Below are positions 34,678-42,037 of a DNA stretch of 64,000 nucleotides, one piece after another. The position numbers were made by a program, and so were the translations under genes. The notes beneath the pieces were generated by a model. The model was not told the origin of the DNA. It did not search any database and saw nothing but the letters and a program-made list of their open reading frames with translations. The stretch lies in NCBI GenBank assembly GCA_025699075.1, contig JAILWG010000001.1, positions 248,001-312,000 of the forward strand, written 5' to 3'. Origin of the DNA: Candidatus Nitrosopumilus sp. (lineage in GTDB: Archaea; Thermoproteota; Nitrososphaeria; Nitrososphaerales; Nitrosopumilaceae). Within the stretch, counting starts at the first letter, position 1, and every line of letters starts with the position of its first letter.

Positions 34678-34944
34678 ATGGATTGGGTTGAGAGGCTTCT
34701 TCAAAAATCATGTGAGCGGACCCTCACAAAAGGTGAAGTGTTGCAAAGTCTATTTCACATGATAGAAGTTAATGAAAGCACATTAAATCACATAGAATCA
34801 AACAACACAGATTTTGGACCAGAGCTTGAAGAATTAAAACAAACAGAAATGAAAGATTTGAATTTTCATTTAAAATATTACCGAAGTCTTGTAAATTACA
34901 TCAATTCAATTCCTGAAAATAAAGTTATTAAAAATAGTTCTTAA
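34678..34944 (+). CDS. Uncharacterised helical protein
   Basis: An 88-residue soluble, mostly helical protein (MDWVERLLQKSCERTLTKGE...). No motif recognised. Its stop codon overlaps that of the convergent gene at 34941-35084. Confidence 0.55.
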   Translation: MDWVERLLQKSCERTLTKGEVLQSLFHMIEVNESTLNHIESNNTDFGPELEELKQTEMKDLNFHLKYYRSLVNYINSIPENKVIKNSS

Positions 34945-35084
34945 ACATCCCAAGATACAGTATAAAATACAAAAGTTTTAGGAGATAATTTCTTTGTCAC
35001 CATCCCCCACTCATTCTTAGTGTGGCCAGAATTACGTTCAGACAATTCATCCCATTTGAATTTAGGTAATTTTGCAGTTTTCAC
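34941..35084 (-). CDS. Small conserved-looking protein, GTG start
   Basis: A 47-residue protein: KFKWDELSERNSGHTKNEW then KKLSPKTFVFYTVSWDV. GTG at 35084 lies 26 bp from a TATA-like CTTTTAAATC (minus strand, about 35106-35115), consistent with a leaderless start. No motif recognised. Confidence 0.55.
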   Translation of the reverse strand: MKTAKLPKFKWDELSERNSGHTKNEWGMVTKKLSPKTFVFYTVSWDV

Positions 35085-35122
35085 ATACAGATGTAAATGA
35101 ATTCAGATTTAAAAGGTCAGTA

Positions 35123-35136
35123 TGCATTGCAATGCA
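35123..35136. promoter_or_regulatory. 14-bp palindrome TGCATTGCAATGCA
   Basis: Same core as the palindrome at 34058-34075. It sits just upstream of the promoter of 34941-35084 and 6 bp past the stop of the gene at 35142-35675. Confidence 0.45.
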
Positions 35137-35141
35137 AATTT

Positions 35142-35675
35142 TTACTTTATTTTTATAAAGAGTTCATCATAGACAGATTGTTCATGTATGTTCCGACCAT
35201 AGTTTGTTTCTTCATCATATTTTAGACATTTTTCATCAAATAATCTTTGTAATTTTTCAACTTCTTCATTAATCATTTTTCCAGAATCTTCTTTTGCAAA
35301 CTGTTTACGTTGTTCTTCATTTTGACCTCTAGTTGAGAAATGTTTATTGTAAAATTTCTCTTGTAATTGTGTAATATTTTCACGTTTAACTAATTCAGCA
35401 AGATCAAATTTACCCTGCTCATGTTTGAGTAAAATATCACTAGATTCAGAAAGCCTTACCCATGACAGCAAAGGGTGGAATTCAGCAACAATGCGAATAT
35501 CCTCAATTAAAAAGACTATTTTTTCATCGATTTTTTCAGAAGTGACAATCCAAGTAAATCTGTATTTTATGACGCTGTGAGAGTCTTCAAAAACAGCAGG
35601 GTTAGATTCTGCTTTAAAATCACTCCATTGTATTGAAAAACTAGGAGTCCATTCCAAAAGAGTATTTTCAGCCAT
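35142..35675 (-). CDS. DUF922-like putative metalloprotease-fold protein with altered active site
   Basis: A 177-residue protein from ATG 35675 (MAENTLLEW). WSDFKAESNPAVFEDSHSVI resembles the N-terminal W-x-DF of DUF922, and LLKHEQGKFDLAELVKRE resembles the family motif HEQGHFDIAE, but the second zinc-binding His is Lys here, so a HExxH metal site is incomplete. No signal peptide is seen, although family members are usually exported. Likely non-catalytic; the assignment is by motif only. Confidence 0.55.
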   Translation of the reverse strand: MAENTLLEWTPSFSIQWSDFKAESNPAVFEDSHSVIKYRFTWIVTSEKIDEKIVFLIEDIRIVAEFHPLLSWVRLSESSDILLKHEQGKFDLAELVKRENITQLQEKFYNKHFSTRGQNEEQRKQFAKEDSGKMINEEVEKLQRLFDEKCLKYDEETNYGRNIHEQSVYDELFIKIK

Positions 35676-35722
35676 AATGAATCCTAATCTCATGACAATA
35701 AAATTATTTTTAGAAAAAGTGT

Positions 35723-35784
35723 GTTTGGCGGCGAACGAATTCTAAGGCATGGTCGATTAAGGCAAATGTGAAAAGCCGCCAAAC
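35723..35784. ncRNA. Candidate structured RNA: 10-bp GC-rich inverted repeat
   Basis: GTTTGGCGGC (35723-35732) pairs perfectly with GCCGCCAAAC (35775-35784) around a 42-base loop. Such a GC-rich stem stands out in AT-rich intergenic DNA. It lies upstream of the DUF922-like gene in a 430-bp gap (35676-36108) with no gene. Transcription direction unknown. Confidence 0.45.
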
Positions 35785-35984
35785 CGATGACCTTCTTTAG
35801 ATCATACTGATTCTGTCTAAAAGAAATAGTGTGTTTATTATGAACAAAATTAGCCATAAAGACCAAGATCTAGGCTCAATTTTTTAACAAAGCAGATTGG
35901 ATCATTTTTTCAACCCTTTTTGACCAATATTCAAGACATGTTTTATTTTATCAATTTTTGAAAACATCAATCAATACAAATATT

Positions 35985-36065
35985 GAAAGCAAGGTGATTG
36001 CGGATTTGATATCCAATGTAACCCCCAAAGGGCCGATGATAAAGATATCAAATTTGCTTGCTTTC
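35985..36065. ncRNA. Candidate structured RNA: two stacked stems
   Basis: Outer stem GAAAGCAAG (35985-35993) with CTTGCTTTC (36057-36065), 9 bp perfect; inner stem ATTTGATATC (36004-36013) with GATATCAAAT (36044-36053), 10 bp perfect; the inner loop carries CCCCCAAAGGG. The asymmetric internal loop between two stems resembles a guide-RNA pocket (H/ACA-like), though no clear ACA box follows. The stretch between this and 35784 shows nothing else. Confidence 0.45.
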
Positions 36066-36108
36066 TAAATTCTAAACTATTAATCTCAGAGAATTTAGAC
36101 ACATTTTG

Positions 36109-36186
36109 ATGATGACAAGATTCTACATCACAATGGGAATTTCTGTATCGGCCCTAGTTGTCGGATTAATTTTATTATTTAGTTAG
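36109..36186 (+). CDS. Possible single-helix micromembrane protein
   Basis: A 25-residue ORF, MMTRFYITMG then a hydrophobic helix (ISVSALVVGLILLFS). Overlaps the end of the convergent protease gene by 12 bp. Short basic N-terminus plus one helix is plausible, but the evidence is only composition. Confidence 0.35.
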   Translation: MMTRFYITMGISVSALVVGLILLFS

Positions 36187-37089
36187 TGGAGATTGAATTT
36201 CAAAATTAGGATCACAACCCAATTGGTTTACGATGTCATTAATTTCAGTAATTAATTCATTCTGTTGATCAATTAGATTATTGACTTTGTCTGCTTGAGC
36301 ATTTATTCTGACATATGCCTGCTGTGCTTTTTGGTATTCCTCAGAAGAAAGAGTTTTTCCTGCATAATACTCGTATTGTTTATAGTATTCATCATATTGT
36401 GATTGTTCACGAGCAATTTTAGTATCAAGTAATTCAATTTTAGATTGAATTTCTTTTTCTTGATGTAGCAGTAAGTTTTGTCCCACATAAAGCTCTTCCA
36501 ATCTATCAGGGATGGCATAGCCCTTAGTGTCATAATTAATTTCTGGAGATTCTGTAGAATACATCAAATGATTCTCTTCACTAGTATGACCCAATCCTAA
36601 TGCATGGCCTATTTCATGCATCAAAATGTTTACAACCATGCTTTCATCATTTTGAATAAAATCAGAATTACAGTTTTCTGCACCAATAGAAATATCCAAG
36701 ACACAATGACTTAGAATTCCAAATAAAACAGAATTACAAGTTGCAAGTCCAGTATGAGTAGATGAGGCATATTTTTGCCACTTGATTTCAATGTTTGAAT
36801 TTTCAGACTGAATAAATTCCAAATTAGGATTTGATTTTTCCCAATTTTCAATTGCTTTCATTAATGCATCAACTGGAATTTGTCTATCTGGCACATCTGG
36901 AACATTATCAAAAGAATAATAGATAATCTGATGATCTTTAGATGTTACTGCATTAGATATTTGCTGAATATTTCCAACAGACGGAGAAAATCCAATGGAT
37001 GAGGATTCCGCACCAAAAGGTATTAGCCCAGCATACCAGGCATAGCCCAATATCACAACAAGAGAAATCACAAAATATGCTGCTTTCAA
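36175..37089 (-). CDS. Exported matrixin-type zinc metalloprotease
   Basis: A 304-residue protein with a signal anchor (residues 5-22), a metzincin catalytic domain with HEIGHALGLGHTSEENHLMYS (HExxHxxGxxH plus Met-turn), and a C-terminal coiled coil of about 90 residues (from DRLEELYVGQNLLLHQEKEI). Probably degrades or matures surface or external proteins. Catalytic Glu and the three His are intact. The long coiled coil is unlike the usual hemopexin tail and may tether it. Confidence 0.85.
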   Translation of the reverse strand: MKAAYFVISLVVILGYAWYAGLIPFGAESSSIGFSPSVGNIQQISNAVTSKDHQIIYYSFDNVPDVPDRQIPVDALMKAIENWEKSNPNLEFIQSENSNIEIKWQKYASSTHTGLATCNSVLFGILSHCVLDISIGAENCNSDFIQNDESMVVNILMHEIGHALGLGHTSEENHLMYSTESPEINYDTKGYAIPDRLEELYVGQNLLLHQEKEIQSKIELLDTKIAREQSQYDEYYKQYEYYAGKTLSSEEYQKAQQAYVRINAQADKVNNLIDQQNELITEINDIVNQLGCDPNFEIQSPLTK

Positions 37090-37159
37090 TAATGAGAAAG
37101 CAATACAGTATTACCTAAAACTTTCCATTAAACATCTGAGATGCCTTTTAAGAGAACAG

Positions 37160-37180
37160 CCAGATAAGAGCAACATCTGG
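37160..37180. other. Small hairpin upstream of protease gene
   Basis: CCAGAT-9 nt-ATCTGG, within a 126-bp gap between divergent-looking minus-strand genes. May be a terminator for 37216-37470. Confidence 0.3.
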
Positions 37181-37215
37181 GAAGATATTACCAATTTTAT
37201 CTGTCGCCTAAAAAT

Positions 37216-37470
37216 TCATTTTGGATGAGAATTACTCAAATATTCTGATTTTTCTTTATCAGAAAATAACATATTGTTATTTTTTAGTAGATTCAGAATA
37301 GTTTCAAATGCAGGACATTCACAATCAACAGAAAATAATTCTTGACATCTCGGACATTGAATTACAGTATGGCTACCCCAATCACATTCTATGTCATCAA
37401 TTATTTCAAAAATCACATCTTGATTGCAAACACAATGCAATGCATTTTGAAATTTTTGAGTAAAATCCAC
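37216..37470 (-). CDS. Zinc-ribbon protein with multiple Cys
   Basis: An 84-residue protein with HCVC, CPRCQELF and CECP clusters, giving six Cys for one or two zinc sites. N-terminal half is helical. No known domain name can be given. Confidence 0.65.
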   Translation of the reverse strand: MDFTQKFQNALHCVCNQDVIFEIIDDIECDWGSHTVIQCPRCQELFSVDCECPAFETILNLLKNNNMLFSDKEKSEYLSNSHPK

Positions 37471-37535
37471 ATTAATTAAATTAAAAAATCAAATATAATT
37501 TATTAGCAGTTAGATCATCCTCAAATTGTATAAAT

Positions 37536-37739
37536 TTGACAGAATGTCCAACATGTAAGCTTGCAATGGAATCACATTCAACAGAAGAGTTGATGGAGTG
37601 TTGTATGAAGCAGGTAGGAGAAGGATTATCAGAAGAAGAGTCAGGCATTTGTCCTAATTGCAAACATCAAATCAAGAAACACTCCAGCAAAGAACTAGCA
37701 GAATGCACATTAGAGTTTCTCAAATCAGGAATTAATTAA
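37536..37739 (+). CDS. Two-unit zinc-finger protein (internal duplication)
   Basis: A 67-residue protein with TTG start. Two homologous units: TECPTCKLAMESHSTEELMEC and GICPNCKHQIKKHSSKELAEC (C-x2-C...H-S-x-x-E-L-x-E-C), about 34 residues apart. Each could bind one zinc with C-x2-C plus His and Cys. Function unknown. Confidence 0.7.
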   Translation: MTECPTCKLAMESHSTEELMECCMKQVGEGLSEEESGICPNCKHQIKKHSSKELAECTLEFLKSGIN

Positions 37740-37780
37740 GTCAAGATAAGATTAAACTATAGAAAAAAATAGAAAAGATA

Positions 37781-38368
37781 TTGGATCAAACTACCAGAGC
37801 GCTGATTACTGAATTTTCACCAATGTGGACAAATAGGGAAATTTGGGAATTTGAGCAAATTAATGAAAATCTAACATTTGATGCAGTGTATGCAGAACCT
37901 GGAAATTTTGAATCTTGGAAATCAAAATTATCTTATCCTGATTCAAATATTCGAGAAATGATTGTGAGAACATTTGATAATTTCTTGGATGGTAATGAAC
38001 TATGGATTGCAAACAAAGGGGAAGGAAAATTAGATAAAAAGCATGTAGCGTATCTCATGTCAGTCATAGCAGACGTCATGATAGAAGAAGAAATTTGCCT
38101 GAATTTTAGGATGGAGAATGACTGTCTGGTGACAATAATTGATCACAAAGCAGATGTGATTGACTGTAAAGAATTTTTTGAGGAATTTTATCATCTTGCA
38201 ACAGGATTTAATTTTGATACAGATACAGGGATTCCAGATGACGAAACGGAAGCTGAAATGTATCTAACAAGATTACAAGAAGAATTTGATGAAAAAATGA
38301 AAAACAAGTTAGGGGATAGATATATGCCTGGAAATAATGATCCTGACACACTTAATGCCAAGGATTAG
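37781..38368 (+). CDS. Uncharacterised acidic protein, first gene of a small operon
   Basis: A 195-residue acidic protein with TTG start about 30 bp after TATA-like ATTAAACTA. No catalytic motif recognised; long helical C-terminus (EAEMYLTRLQEEFDEKMKNK). Followed 20 bp later by a gene with a clear Shine-Dalgarno, so the two are probably co-transcribed. Confidence 0.6.
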   Translation: MDQTTRALITEFSPMWTNREIWEFEQINENLTFDAVYAEPGNFESWKSKLSYPDSNIREMIVRTFDNFLDGNELWIANKGEGKLDKKHVAYLMSVIADVMIEEEICLNFRMENDCLVTIIDHKADVIDCKEFFEEFYHLATGFNFDTDTGIPDDETEAEMYLTRLQEEFDEKMKNKLGDRYMPGNNDPDTLNAKD

Positions 38369-38388
38369 GAGATAGAAAAGGAGAGAAA

Positions 38389-38745
38389 ATGTCTGAAAGA
38401 AAACAATATAGGAATTTTAAAAGAAAGGAACCTAGTTTAACAACAGAACAAAAAGTGGAACAATTTGTAGCTAGAAACTCTAAAAACGGTTACTTTACAA
38501 AAGTCTCAACAATTCCATACAAATTTGAAATCTCCGAAGACATGGCATGGAGTATTGTTGGAGAATTATTATCAAGTGGCTCATTTGAATCAATACACGA
38601 TGAATATTCTGGAGAGATGAAACTTTGTGAAACAGGAAAAACATATTCAATATTGGATTTGGAAAGAAAAAGGAAGAGAGACAAATTCAAAGATAGTAAA
38701 AAGCAATCTAAAAAGAAACAGCCATCACAAAATGCAAACTCTTAA
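38389..38745 (+). CDS. Winged-helix-like basic protein
   Basis: A 118-residue protein. The middle reads KVEQFVARNSKNGYFTKVST, IPYKFEISEDMAWSIVGELL and a wing-like region ending SILDLERKR, consistent with a winged helix; the C-terminus is very Lys-rich (about residues 87-115). Shine-Dalgarno AAGGAG sits just before the ATG. Likely nucleic-acid binding; inference. Confidence 0.6.
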   Translation: MSERKQYRNFKRKEPSLTTEQKVEQFVARNSKNGYFTKVSTIPYKFEISEDMAWSIVGELLSSGSFESIHDEYSGEMKLCETGKTYSILDLERKRKRDKFKDSKKQSKKKQPSQNANS

Positions 38746-38770
38746 CTTTGATTTGATTTCAATTTACATC

Positions 38771-38860
38771 ATGGATGAAGAGAACCTACCTGCACAATGC
38801 CATCCAATTCCAAAACCAAAAAAGAAACAGCAAGAGGTTACAAAAAATGATACAGTGTAA
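38771..38860 (+). CDS. Microprotein overlapping the downstream zinc-finger gene
   Basis: A 29-residue ORF (MDEENLPAQCHPIPKPKKK...). Its end overlaps the next start (ATGATACAGTGTAA, 14 bp), indicating translational coupling. May be a leader peptide; modest support. Confidence 0.45.
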   Translation: MDEENLPAQCHPIPKPKKKQQEVTKNDTV

Positions 38861-38993
38861 ATTATGTGGTACTCCACTAGGAAAAGAGCCAACTACGGAT
38901 GAACTGGAAACTCATTGGAAAAAACATCACAGTTGGCATTGGGAATCAAACAAGGAAAAATCACCAGAAGAGGCACTAATCAAAAAAAGATAG
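38847..38993 (+). CDS. Zinc-finger microprotein
   Basis: A 48-residue protein, MIQCKLCGTPLGKEPTTDEL then HWKKHHSWHW. C-x2-C with downstream His cluster suggests a C2H2-like zinc site. Shine-Dalgarno GAGGT at 38834-38838 about 9 bp before ATG and inside the upstream ORF supports this start. Confidence 0.65.
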   Translation: MIQCKLCGTPLGKEPTTDELETHWKKHHSWHWESNKEKSPEEALIKKR

Positions 38994-38995
38994 TC

Positions 38996-39051
38996 AACGT
39001 CTTGGAATAGTGGTCGTTTATAGCATGCCTAGACCACTAATCGAAGGCGTT
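38996..39051. ncRNA. Candidate structured RNA or attenuator: two-stem hairpin
   Basis: AACGTCTT (38996-39003) pairs with AAGGCGTT (39044-39051, one G-U), a symmetric 4x4 internal loop follows (GGAA/ATCG), and TAGTGGTC (39008-39015) pairs perfectly with GACCACTA (39032-39039). It begins 3 bp after a stop codon, so it could terminate the upstream operon, but no T-run follows. Confidence 0.45.
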
Positions 39052-39113
39052 AGTAATCATGTGTTTTTATCATATAAAAGATGAATTAGCGACTCACCAA
39101 ACATTTGTTTACT

Positions 39114-39342
39114 ATGGATGAAAAAATGAAACTAATTTTCAGAATTACTGTCAAGAAGTTTATCAATCAAAAATGAAAATATTGTTCATGGATGGTGTGA
39201 CAAATTGAATGAAGACTTTGCAGAATATACAAAATGCATTTCATGCCAGCAAGCCTTGATTTATTGCGATTGCAATTGTCCATACTGTGGAAAGCGAGAA
39301 GAGTGTAGTTGTGAAATAAGATCATTGACAATTACACCATAA
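39114..39342 (+). pseudogene. Cys-rich zinc-type protein with apparent one-base frameshift
   Basis: ATG 39114 opens MDEKMKLIFRITVKKFINQK and then stops. The frame one base over continues directly as NENIVHGWCDKLNEDF and TKCISCQQALIYCDCNC then PYCGKREECSC to TAA 39342. Removing one A from the five-A run at 39169-39173 joins them into a 75-residue protein with about ten Cys. Without a frameshift, the Cys part could start only at TTG 39205 (45 residues). TATA-like CATATAAAAG at 39071-39080. Confidence 0.5.
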
Positions 39343-39459
39343 TTATTTTTTGAATTGAAAAAGAACATAATTTTCACATGGCAGTGTTAACCTAAGGATC
39401 AGGAGTCAAACTACAGTAAATCGTAGTAAATTAGAAAGCATTATTTTGATAATTTTTGG

Positions 39460-39936
39460 ATGAAGAATATGTCTTTAGATATCAATTGGAAAAGGAATTT
39501 TTATGGCATATCCTGGGCATACGAAAAAGACAGATTGGTAGTATCAATAGTGTTTGAAGACAAAAAAGAAGCAATTTTGATTGCAAAGGAAATTGAAGAC
39601 TGGAGTGATAAATTTACCCGATTGACGATTATTGAAAAAGAAAATGACGAATTTGCAATTTGTTGTTACCAAGATCCTCAGATTTCCAAAAATGATAGTC
39701 ATTTGGGATTATTCAGAACAGGAATGAGACAAAGTGGAGGATATGAGCAAGCAAAACCAATGTTGATTGAAAAATCACCCCTTTTGCAAATTGCATATGC
39801 CGCAGATGTCAGAGATATGAAAACTTATGAACAGATTTCACGCTTGGTCCCAATGCGAAAATGCCGTATCATATCTGAAAAAGAATTGAAGAAACAAGAA
39901 TATTATTATGAAAAAACTGCAAATTCTCAAAATTAG
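39460..39936 (+). CDS. Uncharacterised protein
   Basis: A 158-residue soluble protein (SLDINWKRNFYGISWAYEKD...), alpha/beta in look, with no catalytic motif that I recognise. ATG at 39460 or 39469. Alone between non-coding gaps. Confidence 0.6.
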   Translation: MKNMSLDINWKRNFYGISWAYEKDRLVVSIVFEDKKEAILIAKEIEDWSDKFTRLTIIEKENDEFAICCYQDPQISKNDSHLGLFRTGMRQSGGYEQAKPMLIEKSPLLQIAYAADVRDMKTYEQISRLVPMRKCRIISEKELKKQEYYYEKTANSQN

Positions 39937-40166
39937 AAAAGGTGAGATTCAAAATGAATTCAGGGTTTGAATCATCACCAGGTATGGTCGGGTAAAATAA
40001 TTAGCATAATATCAATATAAAGAATCACTACTCTTTGATACTAAGAAATTATACTGATAAATCATTCATCTCCGTTAAATACAAATTTTATTTTAGATAG
40101 ACATGCAAGATAATAATATCCAATCAAACTGGGAAGAAGTAATTGGCCTCTCATGGCTCATATCAG
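39937..40166. other. Intergenic stretch without supported gene
   Basis: AT-rich; only a 23-codon ORF (40103-40174) is present, overlapping the start of the next microORF. No inverted repeat of note. Confidence 0.4.
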
Positions 40167-40256
40167 ATGAATGAAATATCTGATTTTGATTCAATTTGTA
40201 ACCCAAACTGTTGGTGTAAGGTAGAAAAATCTGAAACCAGAGACGGACAAATTTAG
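40167..40256 (+). CDS. Possible Cys-motif microprotein
   Basis: A 29-residue ORF with SICNPNCWCKVE (C-x3-C-x-C). Its ATG overlaps the end of a 23-residue ORF. Kept only because of the Cys spacing typical of this region. Confidence 0.25.
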   Translation: MNEISDFDSICNPNCWCKVEKSETRDGQI

Positions 40257-40318
40257 AAATAACTAACAATAATTTTTTAATTCACAATATTCATAAAGTA
40301 ATTTTTTTGTCATATTGT

Positions 40319-41365
40319 ATGAAATTTACGCCAAAGATAGTATTGGTTGTCTTAATTATCTCATTATTTGGTAGTGTTTTAGAGATTTGGGGAGGCAGTT
40401 GGGATATTACCAGTCATGCAATAGGATCCCCTGAATCATTTTTCACACCACCACATGCAGTCTTATATTCAGGAGTAGGAATATCACTAATTGCAGCAAT
40501 TGCATCGATGTTTATTCTTGGAAAAGACAAAGAAATTCGCCAAAAGTCATTTTCACTAGGGTTGAAATTGATCATTGTGGGAAGCATGTTCCAAATTATT
40601 GCAGGGCCTAGTGATTATTTGTGGCATGAACTTTTTGGTACAGATGGATTGTTGAGTCCAACCCATTTGACACTTATTACAGGAATTTTGATTCAATCAG
40701 TTGGAATTGTTATAGGATTAGGCAGATTGGTATCACATAATTTCAAAGCAACAACCCCTGCATTAGTAATAGGATTTTCATCACTGTGGTTTGTAGTGAT
40801 TGGGTTCATCTTCCAATTTACTTTGCCAATTTCAAAAGGAGATACACTGAACTTAAATCCAGATCCTTATGTTGCAGGAGTTATTCTTGTGATAACTATG
40901 CCATTTTTCTGCACTTTAGTTTTTTGGGGAGCGGTAAAATCTATGAAAAAATTTGGATGGGTTAGTGGATCAGTAGCAGGATTGATAATTCTCAATATTA
41001 CTGCAAACATAATACCAAATGAAGCATTATGGGAATTTTTACCATGGTTTATCATACCAATGATTGTCACCTTAGTGGCAGACGGAATAATAAACAACAA
41101 GATCAAGATTGGGAAATTCAGAGAAGAAATTGCAGGGGGATTAGTAGGGGCAATATTCCTCGTTTACAGTATGCCGTTAGTAGGAATGGCATATATTCAA
41201 TTTTACATCTTCAGTGGAATTTCAGGATATACATTATTACCAGAATTTTCTGAAACGCTTGCAATAATTCTAGGAATTATGAGTATCCCATCGGGCATAA
41301 TGGGGGTAATTGCGGTAAAAGTTGCAAGAAAAAAAATCAGCGTCCCCTTAGAACCTACAGCATAA
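40319..41365 (+). CDS. Polytopic membrane protein with buried His/Asp motifs
   Basis: A 348-residue protein with about nine hydrophobic helices. ATG 40319 lies 26 bp after TATA-like TTCATAAAG, so the longer frame from 40307 is not used. Conserved-looking polar residues occur near helix ends: GGSWDITSHAIG, FFTPPHAVLYSG, GPSDYLWHELFGTDGLLSPTHL. Several His and Asp facing one side could bind a metal or heme. No transporter signature; function unknown. Confidence 0.7.
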   Translation: MKFTPKIVLVVLIISLFGSVLEIWGGSWDITSHAIGSPESFFTPPHAVLYSGVGISLIAAIASMFILGKDKEIRQKSFSLGLKLIIVGSMFQIIAGPSDYLWHELFGTDGLLSPTHLTLITGILIQSVGIVIGLGRLVSHNFKATTPALVIGFSSLWFVVIGFIFQFTLPISKGDTLNLNPDPYVAGVILVITMPFFCTLVFWGAVKSMKKFGWVSGSVAGLIILNITANIIPNEALWEFLPWFIIPMIVTLVADGIINNKIKIGKFREEIAGGLVGAIFLVYSMPLVGMAYIQFYIFSGISGYTLLPEFSETLAIILGIMSIPSGIMGVIAVKVARKKISVPLEPTA

Positions 41366-41403
41366 ATTGCAAAGATTAAACTCAGTGTGCAGACAGGATT
41401 AAC

Positions 41404-41562
41404 ATGCATTGTGATGATAAAAGGACTCTTTTCATTCTAAAAAAAGAGATAGAGAAGCATTGGAGATTGCTTGAAAAATCAGGCTTTAAAGATCAGCAGT
41501 CACTAGAGAATTTCAATTCTGCAATAACAGAATATTTTGAATGTAAGACATCATTACAATAA
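41404..41562 (+). CDS. Small helical protein
   Basis: A 52-residue protein (MHCDDKRTLFILKKEIEKHWRLLEK...), 26 bp downstream of TATA-like GATTAAACTC. Possibly co-regulated with neighbours; function unknown. Confidence 0.5.
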   Translation: MHCDDKRTLFILKKEIEKHWRLLEKSGFKDQQSLENFNSAITEYFECKTSLQ

Positions 41563-41624
41563 AGGCTACGGAAAGATGTTTGAAAGATTATAAATTTGAT
41601 CTTGTGTAAAGAGCATAATCTGAA

Positions 41625-41756
41625 ATGACGATGATACAGCATACTAAAGAATGTCAGTACAGGATGGATAACGATATGCCACATACAAACTGTTTTTGTC
41701 AATGTCACAAAATAATTATGGCAGAATCTTCAAAAATGGAATCAAGGACTTTTTGA
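41625..41756 (+). CDS. Cys/His-rich microprotein
   Basis: A 43-residue protein with KECQYRM and PHTNCFCQCHK: Cys 10, 23, 25, 27 and His 20, 28 can bind metal. TATA-like ATTATAAAT about 34 bp upstream. Its end overlaps the convergent gene by 15 bp. Confidence 0.5.
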   Translation: MTMIQHTKECQYRMDNDMPHTNCFCQCHKIIMAESSKMESRTF

Positions 41757-41969
41757 TTCTGGTTCAAAACTGTCAATGATTTCAGTTACATTAGTAAGGA
41801 TGGTTTCCTTAATTTGAATTTGAGTCATACCAGATTTGTGCATTAGCTTCATTTGATCCATCAAAGAAAAATGGACTCTTCCTTGAAGATAATCAACCAG
41901 ACCAAACCCTTTTTTTGGAAACTCAGTTACAAACATGTCATGTTCTGAGTCTTCAGATGCATTACTCAC
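41742..41969 (-). CDS. Uncharacterised small protein
   Basis: A 75-residue soluble protein (MSNASEDSEHDMFVTEFP...QMKLMHKSGMTQIQIKETIL). No motif recognised. Confidence 0.55.
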   Translation of the reverse strand: MSNASEDSEHDMFVTEFPKKGFGLVDYLQGRVHFSLMDQMKLMHKSGMTQIQIKETILTNVTEIIDSFEPESKSP

Positions 41970-42037
41970 GATATCTTTTCATAAAAACTAGATATAAAAT
42001 TTCCATAATTTATTAGTCGAGACAAAGCGGAAATAGC

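Noticed and set aside
37481-37663. 60-codon ORF opposite the two-unit zinc protein
   Set aside because: The plus strand shows duplicated zinc motifs; the minus frame shows none.
40103-40174. 23-codon ORF
   Set aside because: No motif, and the TATA-like sequence is too close to the ATG.
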